Shown: in pieces, positions 27,263 to 37,139 of the stretch
Position numbering within the stretch: the first letter of the stretch is position 1
How the letters are laid out: each line of letters starts with the position of its first letter
Origin: Prochloron sp. SulCav_FS08_3_32_3330
Lineage (GTDB): Bacteria > Cyanobacteriota > Cyanobacteriia > Cyanobacteriales > DYNF01
Assembly: GCA_020721205.1 (NCBI GenBank)
Contig: DYNF01000015.1
Location: 1-38,278, forward strand
Reading direction: 5' to 3'
Length of the DNA: 38,278 nucleotides
Position numbers and translations under genes: made by a program
The notes under the pieces: generated by a model
Database searches by the model: none
What the model saw: the letters and a program-made list of their open reading frames with translations, nothing else
Told to the model about the DNA's origin: nothing

Positions 27263-30200
27263 TTAACTTAACTGTAAATATTTGCCGAGGCGATCGGGAT
27301 CAGGAATAAACCAAGCCGGATTACCTTCTTGATCTTTGCCTAAACGAGCCTCAAACTGGGGAGAACGATTACGTTTAATCGTTTCTATCCCTATCGTATT
27401 AGGAAGTAAACCTGCAATTTGCATTTCTGCAACGCTATCTTTAAAGATCCAAATAATTTTTTCAATGTCTTTTTCACTATGGGATAAATTAAAGAAACAA
27501 GGACGATCTTCTTGAATATGTAAACCTTTTTCTCTTAATAAATAAAATAGTAAAACACTATAAGAAACGTCTCTTGGATAATTAATAAAGAAGAAAGAAG
27601 AAAAATGCTCTAGCTTAATAGATGCTCCTGTTTGTTCAAAATGCTGATTAAGATCCGTAGCAAATTTCGTCATTTTATCAGCTAAGGATTGTTGTAACTG
27701 AGGTCCTCCTTTTTTGAGTTTAGTGAGGGCGGCTTCGGCGGCGGCTAAAGCGAGGGGCTGACGCACAAATGTCCCTGCAAAAAATGTCACCCCGGCTTCG
27801 GGTACAGAATTATCACCATATTGCCAAAAACCGCCATCAAGGGCATCCATAAATTTAGCTTTTCCGGCAATAATTCCGAGGGGCATTGTGCCTCCCACTA
27901 CTTTTCCGTAACTGGCTAAATCAGCTTTAATTCCATAATAGGCTTGAGCGCCTCCGGGATGAACTCGAAATCCAGTAATTACTTCATCCATAATCATCGC
28001 TGTGCCTGATTTTTCAGTAATTTGGCGAATTTCGTGTAAAAACTCTTTTGGACGTAATTCTGGATGACGACTTTGCACTGATTCAATCAAAACCGCCGCT
28101 AGATCATCTGCATTATTACGGATAAATTCAAGGGAAGCAGGATCTCCATAATCCAGCACAATTAAATTTTCAAACATGGATGGCAAAATCCCCGCCGAGG
28201 CTGAAAAGGCTTTATAATTAGGTCCTTGACGATAAACCACTTCATCAAAAATGCCATGATAATCGTTCATAAAGGTGGCAATTTTTTTGCGTCCGGTAAC
28301 AGTGCGCGATAAACGCATAGCGGCTGTTACGGCTTCTGAGCCTGTGTTACAAAAGGAAACTCGCTCTAAACCTGTAAATTCTGTAATTAATTTTGCTACT
28401 TTTCCCGCTAAAGGACATTGAGGCGCAATTTCAAAACCTTTTTTCAATTGAGTTTCGATCGCTTGAACAATATCAGGATCAGACCAACCAAAGAAATTTA
28501 CACCGAAACCGTTAGTAATATCTATGTATTCATTACCGTCCACGTCCCATAATTTTGAACCAAGGGAACGCTCCACGACAATGGGATAAACCATTTCTTT
28601 GAATAGAGGATTAAAACCTGAAACGGTACGGGGATCAGCTAAATAAGCTCGGTGCATCTGAGTTTGACGCTTCGATTCCGGGGTGCGAGAGGTATAACGC
28701 TCAATTACCTGATTAATAAATGCTTGTTGTTCATCGGTTAAGATTACGTCAACTTTACGTTTAATTTTAGCACCCGGACCTCGACTTTTTTGAAAATCAA
28801 AGGGTGCTGATTCTGTAGTGGCGGTGGGTGTTGCTGATGGAGTGGAGGGTACGGGTGGAGCAGGTGGCGCGGGTAACACGGGGGGCATTATGGGGGCAGA
28901 AACCACTCCACCTCCTAATATTTCAAGTTGCCGAGCCATTATTTGTAGTTGTTGAGCGACTAAAGCTTGATTAGCATTCATATTCTCCGAGGTAGTAGGT
29001 GCTAAGTGGTAAGGAGTAGGTAGGGCAGGAGTTAGGTAAGCTTGAGGTATAGAAGTAGCTTGGGGAATTTCTGTTACAGGAGTAGGTATATTAACAGGAA
29101 CTTCTGTTACGGGGGCGGGGAAGGCATCCGGGGGCAGATTTTGATCAAAAAATTCCGATAATGTTTCTAAGTTAGGATAAGTTTCCATTAATTGTCGGAA
29201 AGTGACATCAATCTTAAATTTACTTTTAAGATCAAGAGCAACTTGAGTTAAAGCTAGAGAATCTAAACCAATTTCTAAGAAAGTGGTTTCTGGATCAAGA
29301 CTGCTCACATCAAATCCTGAAGTAGTTTCTAAAACTTCTTTAATAATAGGAATAATTCTTTGTTGACGTGGTTCTGACATAGTTACATTAAGGGATGAAT
29401 TTTCTAACGATGAAGGATTACTGATTACTCGTAACTGCTCACTGTTGACTGTTGACTGGTAACTGTTGACTGGTAACTGGTCACTGGTAACTGGTTCAAC
29501 CCAAAATCGTTTTCCTTCAAAGGGATAAGTGGGCAAAGGTACACGATGACGTTTTTCTATTGTATAAAACTTTTGCCAATTGATAATAATTCCTGTTAAA
29601 TATAGTTGTCCGATCGCCTGAAGTAAAGCGATCCATTCTCCTTGATCATCGGAGGTACTTCCTAAAGAAGAAATAGCGATTTGATCTTGAGAAGATTGTG
29701 CTTGTTGACGAGCTAAAGTAGCCGTAGTATTACGAGGTCCTACTTCTAATAAAACTCGATCGGGTTTTTCCCATAAAGTTTTAATGCCATCGGCAAAACG
29801 CACTGTAGCGCGTAGATGATTAGTCCAATATTGGGGATCAGTCGCCTGTTTATCTGTGATCCACTCAGCAGTAACAGTGGAAACAAAAGGAAACTGAGGC
29901 GGTGATAAATCAATAGTTTTCACTATTTCACCAAAAGGCTCAAGTACAGGATCCATCATGGGAGAATGAAAAGCATGGGAAGTATGAAGAAACTTACAAA
30001 CAACTCCTTTATATTCTAAATTTTTCTGAAATTCAAGGATTATTTCTGTTGGTCCTGATACCACACAAAGAGAGGGACTATTAATCGTCGCTACTCCACA
30101 TTGTTCTCTTTTTCCAGTTTCTAATTGAGTATTTAACCATTTTTCTACTTCTAAAGCATTAGAACGCACTGAAAGCATTGAACCTTTGGGTAAATCTTGC

Positions 30201-33200
30201 ATTAATTTACCACGAATTGCTACCAATTTTAACGCATCTTCTAAAGAAAAAACTCCGGCTAAACAAGCGACAACAAATTCCCCAATACTATGCCCGATCG
30301 CCCCATTAGGGATAATTCCCCAAGAGATCCACAGTTTAGCAAGGGCATATTCAAGGGTAAAAATCGCAGGTTGAGTAATGCGAGTTTCTTTTAAAGATAA
30401 TTCTGCTTTTTCTACATCCTCTGATTGAGGATAGAGAAAATGTCTTAAATCCTCACCTAAATAGGGTTTTAAAATTTCAGCACAATGATCAACTACTTCC
30501 TTAAACAGAGGCTCAGAATCGTATAAATTTTTACCCATATTTACATATTGACTACCTTGACCCGGAAACATAAAAATCAATTCTCTGGTTTTATTTTTAC
30601 TTTGACGGGTAGCGGTTTTATTTGGCGGTAATTTAGTTAAATTAACGATTGCGTCCTCTGTATCCTGACAAACTATAAAACGCCGATGAGGTAAAGCTTG
30701 ACGACCTACTTGTAAAGTATAAGCGACATCAGCCAGATTAAACTCTGAATTATTTTTTAGATATTCAGCTAAATTTTTGGTAATATTATCTAAAGCTGAG
30801 GCTGTTTTTGCCGAAATTAATAATAATTGTTGAGGACGAGAAGGACTAGAAGGGGGGAGAGGAGGAGCTTCTTCTAAAATAATATGAGCATTTGTCCCGC
30901 CTACTCCAAAAGAGCTTACTCCCGCTCGTCGAGGTGAGTTTTCACTCTGCCAGTCTATTAATTTATTGTTGACATAAAAAGGACTATTGGTAAAGTCAAT
31001 TTTCGGGTTAGGCTTGTGAAAATGGAGAGTCGGGGGAATTTTTTGATGTTTCAGTGCTAATGCTGTTTTTATTAATCCTGTGACACCTGCCGCCGAGATG
31101 ATATGTCCTAGATTACTTTTAACGGAGCCGATCGCACAGAAACCTTTTTTAGTGGTGTTAAATGCTTGATTGAGGGCATCTATTTCAATGGGATCACCTA
31201 AAGGAGTGGCAGTGCCGTGGGTCTCAATATAAGTAATAGTTTCAGGATTAATCTTCGCATCAGCATGAGCGCTCATAATAGCCTGTGATTGTCCATCCAC
31301 ACTGGGAGCAGTAAAACTCACTTTATTGCCCCCATCATTATTAAGACCAACTCCTTTAATCACCGCATCAATGCGATCGCCGTCTTTAAGAGCATCTTCT
31401 AAGCGTTTCAGCACAACTATTGCCACACCATTATTAAACATTGTACCCTGTGCTTTTTCATCAAAAGGGCGACAATAACCATCAGGGGAAAGGATTGCCC
31501 CTTCTTGATATAAATAACCACTATTCAGAGGCGTAGTAATGGTAATTCCTCCGGCTAAAGCGATGTCACACTCATAATTTCTTAAGCTTTTAACCGCCTC
31601 GACAATTGCGACTAAAGAAGTAGAACAAGCAGTATTAATACTGACACTAGGACCTTGAAGATTTAATTTATAAGAGACTCTGGTAGTAAGAAAATCTTTA
31701 TCATTAGCTACAACGGTTTGAAATTCACCAAAACGATCAATTAGATCAGGATTTTTACTCAGATTAGTTAATAAATAAGTATTATTACCTGAGCCTCCAT
31801 AAATACCAATTAAGCCATTATATTGCTCAGAATTATATCCCGCATTTTCGAGAGATTCATAACAAACTTCGAGAAAAATACGTTGTTGAGGATCCATAAT
31901 TTGAGCTTCAAGAGGACTAATTCCGAAAAAAGAAGCGTCAAAATATTCGGAGTTTTCAATTAAACCTTTGGCTTTAACATAATTAGGATCATTTTTTAAC
32001 TCAGTTTTAATACGAGGATCTAATTCATGATCTTTAAAGAAAGTAGTGGAAGCGACACCATTACATAAATTTTCCCATAATTGATTAATATTATTGGCAC
32101 CCGGAAAACGTCCCGCCATGCCAATGATTGCAATATCCTCACTCACTTGTTTTTTACATTCTTGTCGAGTTTGGATTTTCTGATAGAAAATAGAAGCTGA
32201 ATTACCCTGTTGACTTAGGTATTGAGCTAAATCATTAATCGTTGGATATTGAAATATTTTGGTAATTCCTACATCAATATTTAGCTGATCTTTTAATTGA
32301 GAAACTACCCGTAATACTAATAAAGAATTACCCCCTAAATCAAAAAAGTTATCATAAATTCCCACTTGATCAATATTTAATAATTGAGTCCAAATTTTAG
32401 CTAAAATAGATTCTAATTCACCTTTTGGAGCGACATAAACACTTTCTAGTTGAGGACGATGGGGATCAGGTGCCGGAAGTGCTTTTCGATCTACTTTCCC
32501 ATTAGGAGTTAAAGGAATATTTTGAAGGGAAATAAATACCGCCGGAATCATATAATTAGGTAAATTTTTCCCTAAATATTCTCGCAATTCATGAGTAAGA
32601 ATCTCCTGATGATCAGAGGTTACATAATAGGCAACCAGACGTTTATCTCCGGGCGTATCTTCCCTTGGTATCACTATTACTTCTTTAATCTGAGGATGTT
32701 GAGCTAAAATAGATTCAATTTCTCCCACTTCTATGCGAAAACCACGAATTTTCACCTGATGATCTATTCTGCCTAAAAATTGAATATTTCCATCGGGTAA
32801 ATAAAAGCCTAAATCCCCTGTTTTATATAGTTTTGAGCCTTCTTCATTACTAAAAGGATTAGCAATAAATTTTTCTTGGGTTAATTCTGGACGGTGAAGA
32901 TAGCCCCTCGCTAGTCCTACTGTACCAATATGAATTTCCCCGGAAACGCCGATCGGCACTGGTTGTAGGTTGGGATCCAGAATATAAATTTGATAGTTAG
33001 AAATGGGTTTACCAATGGGCATAGCGGTATTTTTGCCATCATACTGATAGACTGTAGCACAAACCGTTGCTTCTGTCGGTCCATAACCATTAAAAAAGTT
33101 GCGCCCTTTACCCCATTTTTCGACTAAATGAGAGGGACAAGGTTCTCCGGCTACAATAATACACTCTAAATCGGGTAAATTTACATCGGGTAATACTGCT

Positions 33201-35398
33201 AAAGCTGAGGGAGGAAAAGTAACATGAGTAACTTTATTTTTTTGTAAAATATTAATTAATGACATTCCGGGTTGTAGAGTTTCCTGAGTACCTAAACAGA
33301 GTTTTGCTCCTTTAGCTAAAGTCATCACAATTTCTGAAATAGAAGCGTCAAAACTAAAAGAGGCAAATTGAAGTACACAACTAGAGGAAGTAACTCGAAA
33401 GAGATCGCTTTGAGCCTGTGCTAAATTACATAAACCTCGGTGTTGAATAGCTACTCCCTTCGGTTTTCCCGTAGATCCGGAGGTATAAATGACATAAACT
33501 AGGTTTTCTGCTGTGGCTAACTGACTTAAATTTTCGGTATTTTCTTGATTAATAATTGACCATTCTGTATCTATGGAAATTATCTGAGTTTGGGTATGTT
33601 CTAGTTTTATTTTAAGATGATTTTGGCTAATTAATATAGATAATTGAGCATTAGAAATCATGTAATCTAAACGCTCTTGAGGATAAGTGGGATCTAAGGG
33701 TACATAAGCTCCTCCTGCTTTTAATATTCCTAATAAACCGATGATCATTTCAGGCGATCGCTCTACACAAACACCGACTAAAACTTCTGGTTTTACTCCT
33801 AACTTTCTTAAATAATGTGCTAATTGATTAGCTTTTTCATTTAGTTGTTGATAAGTCAATGTTTGATCTTCAAAAATATCTGCAATTTGCTCAGGATTTT
33901 GTTTAACTTGTTCCTCAAAAATTTGCTGAATACATTTATGATCTGGATAGTCAACTTTGGTATTATTCCAGTTAATTAAAACTTGCTCTTTTTCCGTTTC
34001 TGTTAATAAAGGTAAATGGGAAATTAGCTGATCTGGCTCTGCTAAAATTCCTTCTAATAATACTTGAAAATTAGCGATCATTCGTTGAATAGTCTCACTT
34101 TTAAACAGATCCCAATTATAATACCAATTAATAATTAAAGACTCATCAGTATTAAATACTTGTAAATATAAATCCCAATTTTGGAGAGAATTTTGATCAA
34201 TATCATAATTCTCTAATGTTAAATTACCTAAATTAACTTGTTTGTTAGTTATATTAGGAATGAATAAACTTTTGACTTCATTATTAACTTCTCTTAAAGG
34301 AAAATCTAACAACACTTGCACAAAAGGAGGGCGACTTAGATCCCTTTGTTTTAATAATTTCTCTACTAATAATTCAAAAGGATAATCTTGATTTTCCAGA
34401 GTTTCTTTAACTTCCTGTATCACTGCTTTTAACACATCTTTAAAATTAGAATTTCCTGAAATATTACCTTTAATAATAATTTGATTTAAAAAGTTACCAA
34501 TAGTTTGAGAAAATTTCTCTTTATTATTAAGATTAACAAACGAGCCAATTAAAATTTCCTCTTGTGCAGTATAACGATAGAGAAAAATCTGTAAAGTAGC
34601 AAAAAGAATTAAAGATAAACTTTGCTCAATCTTAATTTCGGGTAATAGTTTTTGACTTAACTGTTTAATTTCATTAAATAATTCTGAATAATAAATAACA
34701 GTGAAAAATTCTTGATTATTATTGGAAGTTAGAGCAAAAGGATAGTCAAAAGGTAAATTTAATAAAGAAATTTCCCCTTGTAATTTATTTTGCCAATAAT
34801 GCCAAGAATTTGTCGCTTTCTCTGTGTTTAAATAATCATTTTGCCCCTGCACAAAATCAGTATAATCTGGATGAGAAATGTCTAATAAAATTTCTGTACT
34901 ATTATCAGTAATTTGTCCATAAATAACTTTAAATTCTTCTAATAATAAAACCAAAGATTGACGATTACAAGCAATATAATGACTTGTAATAACTAGAATA
35001 TGACTATGATCAGCCAGAGTTAATAAACTTACTCGAAAAGGGGCTTCTTTTTCTAAATTAAAAGGAACATTAATAATATTTTTTACTTTTTCTCTTAATT
35101 CTAGTTCATTCAGATCAGCCCTATTGAATTGTTCAAAATTTACCTTAACATCTTCAGTTACTTTCTGAAAATTTTGATAATTATTTTTAAGATAAATTGT
35201 TCTGAAAATAGGATGACGATCTATGATGTTTTGAAAAGCTTGTTTTAAATGATCCATATTAATGGGAGATAAGATTTTGACAGCAATAGATTGATTTAAT
35301 TTACTCTTATCTGTAGTTAATTGATCAAGAAATAAAATAGATTTTTGATTATAGGATAAAGGATAAATATTAGATTGTTTATTGTCTGTAATAGTCAT
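27263..35398 (-). CDS. Hybrid NRPS-PKS with aminotransferase, right arm: C*-A-PCP-KS-AT-ACP-AMT
   Basis: 2711 aa. The N-terminal C domain has a degenerate core, SHYIACN at 139-145 for HHxxxDG. Then A (YTSGSTGKPKG ~638, FRIEVGEIE, NGKVDRKAL ~966), PCP (GGNSLL, Ser ~1025), KS (about 1086-1520; Cys ~1257 in NTACSTS, THGT, NLGH), AT (GHSIGE Ser ~1703; HAFH, malonyl type) and ACP (GLDSL, Ser ~2046). A Pro/Ala-rich linker leads to a glutamate-1-semialdehyde-type aminotransferase (about 2205-2680; NTGSEAV, MDEVITGFR, PLP Lys ~2499 in SYGKVVGG). The tail LGKDQEGNPAWFIPDP ends it. The hand-read code D-A-S-T-I-A-G-V-C-K is nearest aromatic types (Phe/Tyr), tentative. With no reductive domain, the KS product would be a beta-keto thioester that AMT converts to beta-amino. 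It is the likely chain-initiating protein. Confidence 0.93.
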   Translation of the reverse strand: MTITDNKQSNIYPLSYNQKSILFLDQLTTDKSKLNQSIAVKILSPINMDHLKQAFQNIIDRHPIFRTIYLKNNYQNFQKVTEDVKVNFEQFNRADLNELELREKVKNIINVPFNLEKEAPFRVSLLTLADHSHILVITSHYIACNRQSLVLLLEEFKVIYGQITDNSTEILLDISHPDYTDFVQGQNDYLNTEKATNSWHYWQNKLQGEISLLNLPFDYPFALTSNNNQEFFTVIYYSELFNEIKQLSQKLLPEIKIEQSLSLILFATLQIFLYRYTAQEEILIGSFVNLNNKEKFSQTIGNFLNQIIIKGNISGNSNFKDVLKAVIQEVKETLENQDYPFELLVEKLLKQRDLSRPPFVQVLLDFPLREVNNEVKSLFIPNITNKQVNLGNLTLENYDIDQNSLQNWDLYLQVFNTDESLIINWYYNWDLFKSETIQRMIANFQVLLEGILAEPDQLISHLPLLTETEKEQVLINWNNTKVDYPDHKCIQQIFEEQVKQNPEQIADIFEDQTLTYQQLNEKANQLAHYLRKLGVKPEVLVGVCVERSPEMIIGLLGILKAGGAYVPLDPTYPQERLDYMISNAQLSILISQNHLKIKLEHTQTQIISIDTEWSIINQENTENLSQLATAENLVYVIYTSGSTGKPKGVAIQHRGLCNLAQAQSDLFRVTSSSCVLQFASFSFDASISEIVMTLAKGAKLCLGTQETLQPGMSLINILQKNKVTHVTFPPSALAVLPDVNLPDLECIIVAGEPCPSHLVEKWGKGRNFFNGYGPTEATVCATVYQYDGKNTAMPIGKPISNYQIYILDPNLQPVPIGVSGEIHIGTVGLARGYLHRPELTQEKFIANPFSNEEGSKLYKTGDLGFYLPDGNIQFLGRIDHQVKIRGFRIEVGEIESILAQHPQIKEVIVIPREDTPGDKRLVAYYVTSDHQEILTHELREYLGKNLPNYMIPAVFISLQNIPLTPNGKVDRKALPAPDPHRPQLESVYVAPKGELESILAKIWTQLLNIDQVGIYDNFFDLGGNSLLVLRVVSQLKDQLNIDVGITKIFQYPTINDLAQYLSQQGNSASIFYQKIQTRQECKKQVSEDIAIIGMAGRFPGANNINQLWENLCNGVASTTFFKDHELDPRIKTELKNDPNYVKAKGLIENSEYFDASFFGISPLEAQIMDPQQRIFLEVCYESLENAGYNSEQYNGLIGIYGGSGNNTYLLTNLSKNPDLIDRFGEFQTVVANDKDFLTTRVSYKLNLQGPSVSINTACSTSLVAIVEAVKSLRNYECDIALAGGITITTPLNSGYLYQEGAILSPDGYCRPFDEKAQGTMFNNGVAIVVLKRLEDALKDGDRIDAVIKGVGLNNDGGNKVSFTAPSVDGQSQAIMSAHADAKINPETITYIETHGTATPLGDPIEIDALNQAFNTTKKGFCAIGSVKSNLGHIISAAGVTGLIKTALALKHQKIPPTLHFHKPNPKIDFTNSPFYVNNKLIDWQSENSPRRAGVSSFGVGGTNAHIILEEAPPLPPSSPSRPQQLLLISAKTASALDNITKNLAEYLKNNSEFNLADVAYTLQVGRQALPHRRFIVCQDTEDAIVNLTKLPPNKTATRQSKNKTRELIFMFPGQGSQYVNMGKNLYDSEPLFKEVVDHCAEILKPYLGEDLRHFLYPQSEDVEKAELSLKETRITQPAIFTLEYALAKLWISWGIIPNGAIGHSIGEFVVACLAGVFSLEDALKLVAIRGKLMQDLPKGSMLSVRSNALEVEKWLNTQLETGKREQCGVATINSPSLCVVSGPTEIILEFQKNLEYKGVVCKFLHTSHAFHSPMMDPVLEPFGEIVKTIDLSPPQFPFVSTVTAEWITDKQATDPQYWTNHLRATVRFADGIKTLWEKPDRVLLEVGPRNTTATLARQQAQSSQDQIAISSLGSTSDDQGEWIALLQAIGQLYLTGIIINWQKFYTIEKRHRVPLPTYPFEGKRFWVEPVTSDQLPVNSYQSTVNSEQLRVISNPSSLENSSLNVTMSEPRQQRIIPIIKEVLETTSGFDVSSLDPETTFLEIGLDSLALTQVALDLKSKFKIDVTFRQLMETYPNLETLSEFFDQNLPPDAFPAPVTEVPVNIPTPVTEIPQATSIPQAYLTPALPTPYHLAPTTSENMNANQALVAQQLQIMARQLEILGGGVVSAPIMPPVLPAPPAPPVPSTPSATPTATTESAPFDFQKSRGPGAKIKRKVDVILTDEQQAFINQVIERYTSRTPESKRQTQMHRAYLADPRTVSGFNPLFKEMVYPIVVERSLGSKLWDVDGNEYIDITNGFGVNFFGWSDPDIVQAIETQLKKGFEIAPQCPLAGKVAKLITEFTGLERVSFCNTGSEAVTAAMRLSRTVTGRKKIATFMNDYHGIFDEVVYRQGPNYKAFSASAGILPSMFENLIVLDYGDPASLEFIRNNADDLAAVLIESVQSRHPELRPKEFLHEIRQITEKSGTAMIMDEVITGFRVHPGGAQAYYGIKADLASYGKVVGGTMPLGIIAGKAKFMDALDGGFWQYGDNSVPEAGVTFFAGTFVRQPLALAAAEAALTKLKKGGPQLQQSLADKMTKFATDLNQHFEQTGASIKLEHFSSFFFINYPRDVSYSVLLFYLLREKGLHIQEDRPCFFNLSHSEKDIEKIIWIFKDSVAEMQIAGLLPNTIGIETIKRNRSPQFEARLGKDQEGNPAWFIPDPDRLGKYLQLS
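29437..29493. repeat. Heptamer-related repeat inside a coding region
   Basis: Repeats of ttgactg and ggtaactg lie in frame in the right hybrid, in the AT-to-ACP linker (about residues 1969-1988, with QLPVNS and VNSEQL runs). The non-coding repeat at 22298-22334 belongs to the same family. The left hybrid has a different, non-repeat linker at this point, so the repeat probably invaded or expanded in the right gene only. Confidence 0.65.
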
Positions 35399-35836
35399 AA
35401 TAAATTTAGCTCCGTTATTTAAACCGATCTTAATCTAATTAAAATATAAAACTTTTGCTTGAATTTAGATGATTTTTAAATATTGTCAATTGTTTACTGT
35501 CAATTGTCAATTGTTGAACGCTCAATCTTTAGAGAATGATTTATGTAAATTATAATAAATTTTTCTCAAAACTCATTTATTCTCTAAAAAAATTAACAAA
35601 ACTTAAATATTGGACACCTCAATCAAACCCACATTCCACAGCAGTACAAATGAACTCGCTATAGGTAGAGTATAGATTAAGATTATCCCTCTGTAATTCC
35701 GATACACTGCTCTATATATAGTGTAGTATGTATAAACTTTACTTTATATAGTGATGTGTGGAATGTGGGATTTAACAATCTACTTTTTGTTGTATACTAG
35801 TTTTCAAAACTTCATCAAGTAAGTTTCAAACAAATA
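35399..35836. promoter_or_regulatory. Divergent intergenic region with a long-armed inverted repeat
   Basis: 438 bp without a gene, between the right hybrid (minus) and the glycosyltransferase (plus). It holds ttgtcaattg-type short repeats (about 35486-35515) and a perfect 13-bp inverted repeat cccacattccaca (35628-35640) and tgtggaatgtggg (35757-35769), with tatatata-rich sequence and several tagtg steps between. The promoter for the ~18-kb right arm should lie in the left half. No -10/-35 pair is convincing. Confidence 0.4.
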
Positions 35837-35851
35837 TTGAAAATAACAATT

Positions 35852-37033
35852 ATGAAAGTTCTAATTTCTGCTTATGCTTGTAGTCCAGAAGGCTCAGAAT
35901 GTGGTGTAGGCTGGAATATGGTTAGTCGAATTTCTAAATATCATCAATGTTGGGTTTTGGTTAATTCGGTATTTAAACCTAAAATAGAAGAAAATTTAGC
36001 AGAATTAAATTTTAAAAATGTTAATTTTGTCTATGTATCAACGGCAAAACCTTTTGGATTACTTCATTATTTTTATTATATTGCTTGGCAAATCAAAGCC
36101 TTTTTTGTAGCGAAAAAACTTTGTCAAGAAATTGATTTTGATTTAGTCCATCATGTGACTTATCAAAATTCTTGGCTACCCACTTTTATGGGCTTTTTAG
36201 GACTTCCTTTTATTTTTGATAGTAGTTATTTACAAGCTCCTCCTTGGCAAATTTTAAGACAAGCAATGTCTTTTCAATCTTTTTTACAAGAAATATTAAG
36301 AGAGTTTGTAATTAAGATTTTTAGCAGTTTCAGTTATTTTTATGTGGCTTCTCGTGCTAAGTTAATTTTAAGTAATTATAATTATTTACCAAAGTTACCG
36401 ATTAAACTTTTTTATTGTATTGGTTTAAGTGAAACTGATCTTCAAGAATTGAGTAATTTACCACCGAAAAAAGACCAAGTTTTTAGAGTAATTAGTATTG
36501 GAAGATTGATCGGTTGGAAAGCTTTTTCTTTTGGCATAAAAGCTTTTGCAAAATTTCATCAACAGTTTCCTAATAGTGAATATTGGATTGTGGGAAGTGG
36601 ACCTGAAAAAAAAGCTTTAGAAAATTTGGCTAGTTCGTTAGGATGTGAAAATGCTGTTAAGTTTTGGGGCTATCTTTCTCGGGCTAAAGTGTTAGAAATT
36701 CTTTCAAATGTAGACTGTATGATTCATCCATCTTTACATGATCTTTATGGGGCTGTTTTATTAGAATCTATGGCGGCATCTAAACCTGCGATTGTATTAG
36801 ATATTAATGGACCTTCTCACCTTGTTCAAGATGATTGTGGGATTAAAATTCCTGTGAAAAATATAGAACAAATAATTAATGATTTAACACAAGCTCTTTT
36901 AGAATTAGCTAATAATGAGGAAAAAAGGATCAATATGGGTAAAGCTGGTTCTATATTGATGCAAAATTATTGGTCTTGGGATAAAAAAGGAGAGGAATTA
37001 AATCAGATTTATCAAGAATTAATGATTAATTAA
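35852..37033 (+). CDS. Glycosyltransferase, family 4-like
   Basis: 393 aa from the ATG at 35852; an in-frame TTG at 35837 would add five residues and is less likely. The N-terminal acceptor-side domain begins MKVLISAYACSPEGSECGVGW. The C-terminal GT-B domain contains VISIGRLIGWKAF, WIVGSGPEKKALENLA, VKFWGYLS and the nucleotide-sugar binding E-x7-E-like segment SLHDLYGAVLLESMAASKPAI, typical of GT4. It transfers a sugar from an activated donor, but the acceptor is unknown. It is divergent from the right arm and could decorate the peptide or belong to surface-polysaccharide synthesis; the sequence does not decide. Confidence 0.88.
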   Translation: MKVLISAYACSPEGSECGVGWNMVSRISKYHQCWVLVNSVFKPKIEENLAELNFKNVNFVYVSTAKPFGLLHYFYYIAWQIKAFFVAKKLCQEIDFDLVHHVTYQNSWLPTFMGFLGLPFIFDSSYLQAPPWQILRQAMSFQSFLQEILREFVIKIFSSFSYFYVASRAKLILSNYNYLPKLPIKLFYCIGLSETDLQELSNLPPKKDQVFRVISIGRLIGWKAFSFGIKAFAKFHQQFPNSEYWIVGSGPEKKALENLASSLGCENAVKFWGYLSRAKVLEILSNVDCMIHPSLHDLYGAVLLESMAASKPAIVLDINGPSHLVQDDCGIKIPVKNIEQIINDLTQALLELANNEEKRINMGKAGSILMQNYWSWDKKGEELNQIYQELMIN

Positions 37034-37139
37034 ATTTAATCCTCATCTTATTCGTTATTAGTTATTGTTCAGGAATAATTGTTAACTGATCTCAATTTTT
37101 GTATATAATAGAAATTAAAAGAAGTTAAGGTAAATCATT

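Noticed and set aside
27263-35398. Microcystin, microginin or aeruginosin cluster
   Set aside because: AMT-containing hybrid proteins recall McyE, but the domain order (A-PCP before KS, AMT at the end), the lack of KR, MT and epimerase domains, and the facing duplicate arms do not fit those pathways.
4693-35398. Search for KR, DH, ER, epimerase, MbtH, phosphopantetheinyl transferase, transporter or pathway regulator genes
   Set aside because: None was recognised in the window; they may lie elsewhere in the genome.
35837-35851. TTG start for the glycosyltransferase
   Set aside because: The family normally begins at MKVLIS-like residues encoded by the ATG at 35852, and no ribosome site favours the TTG.
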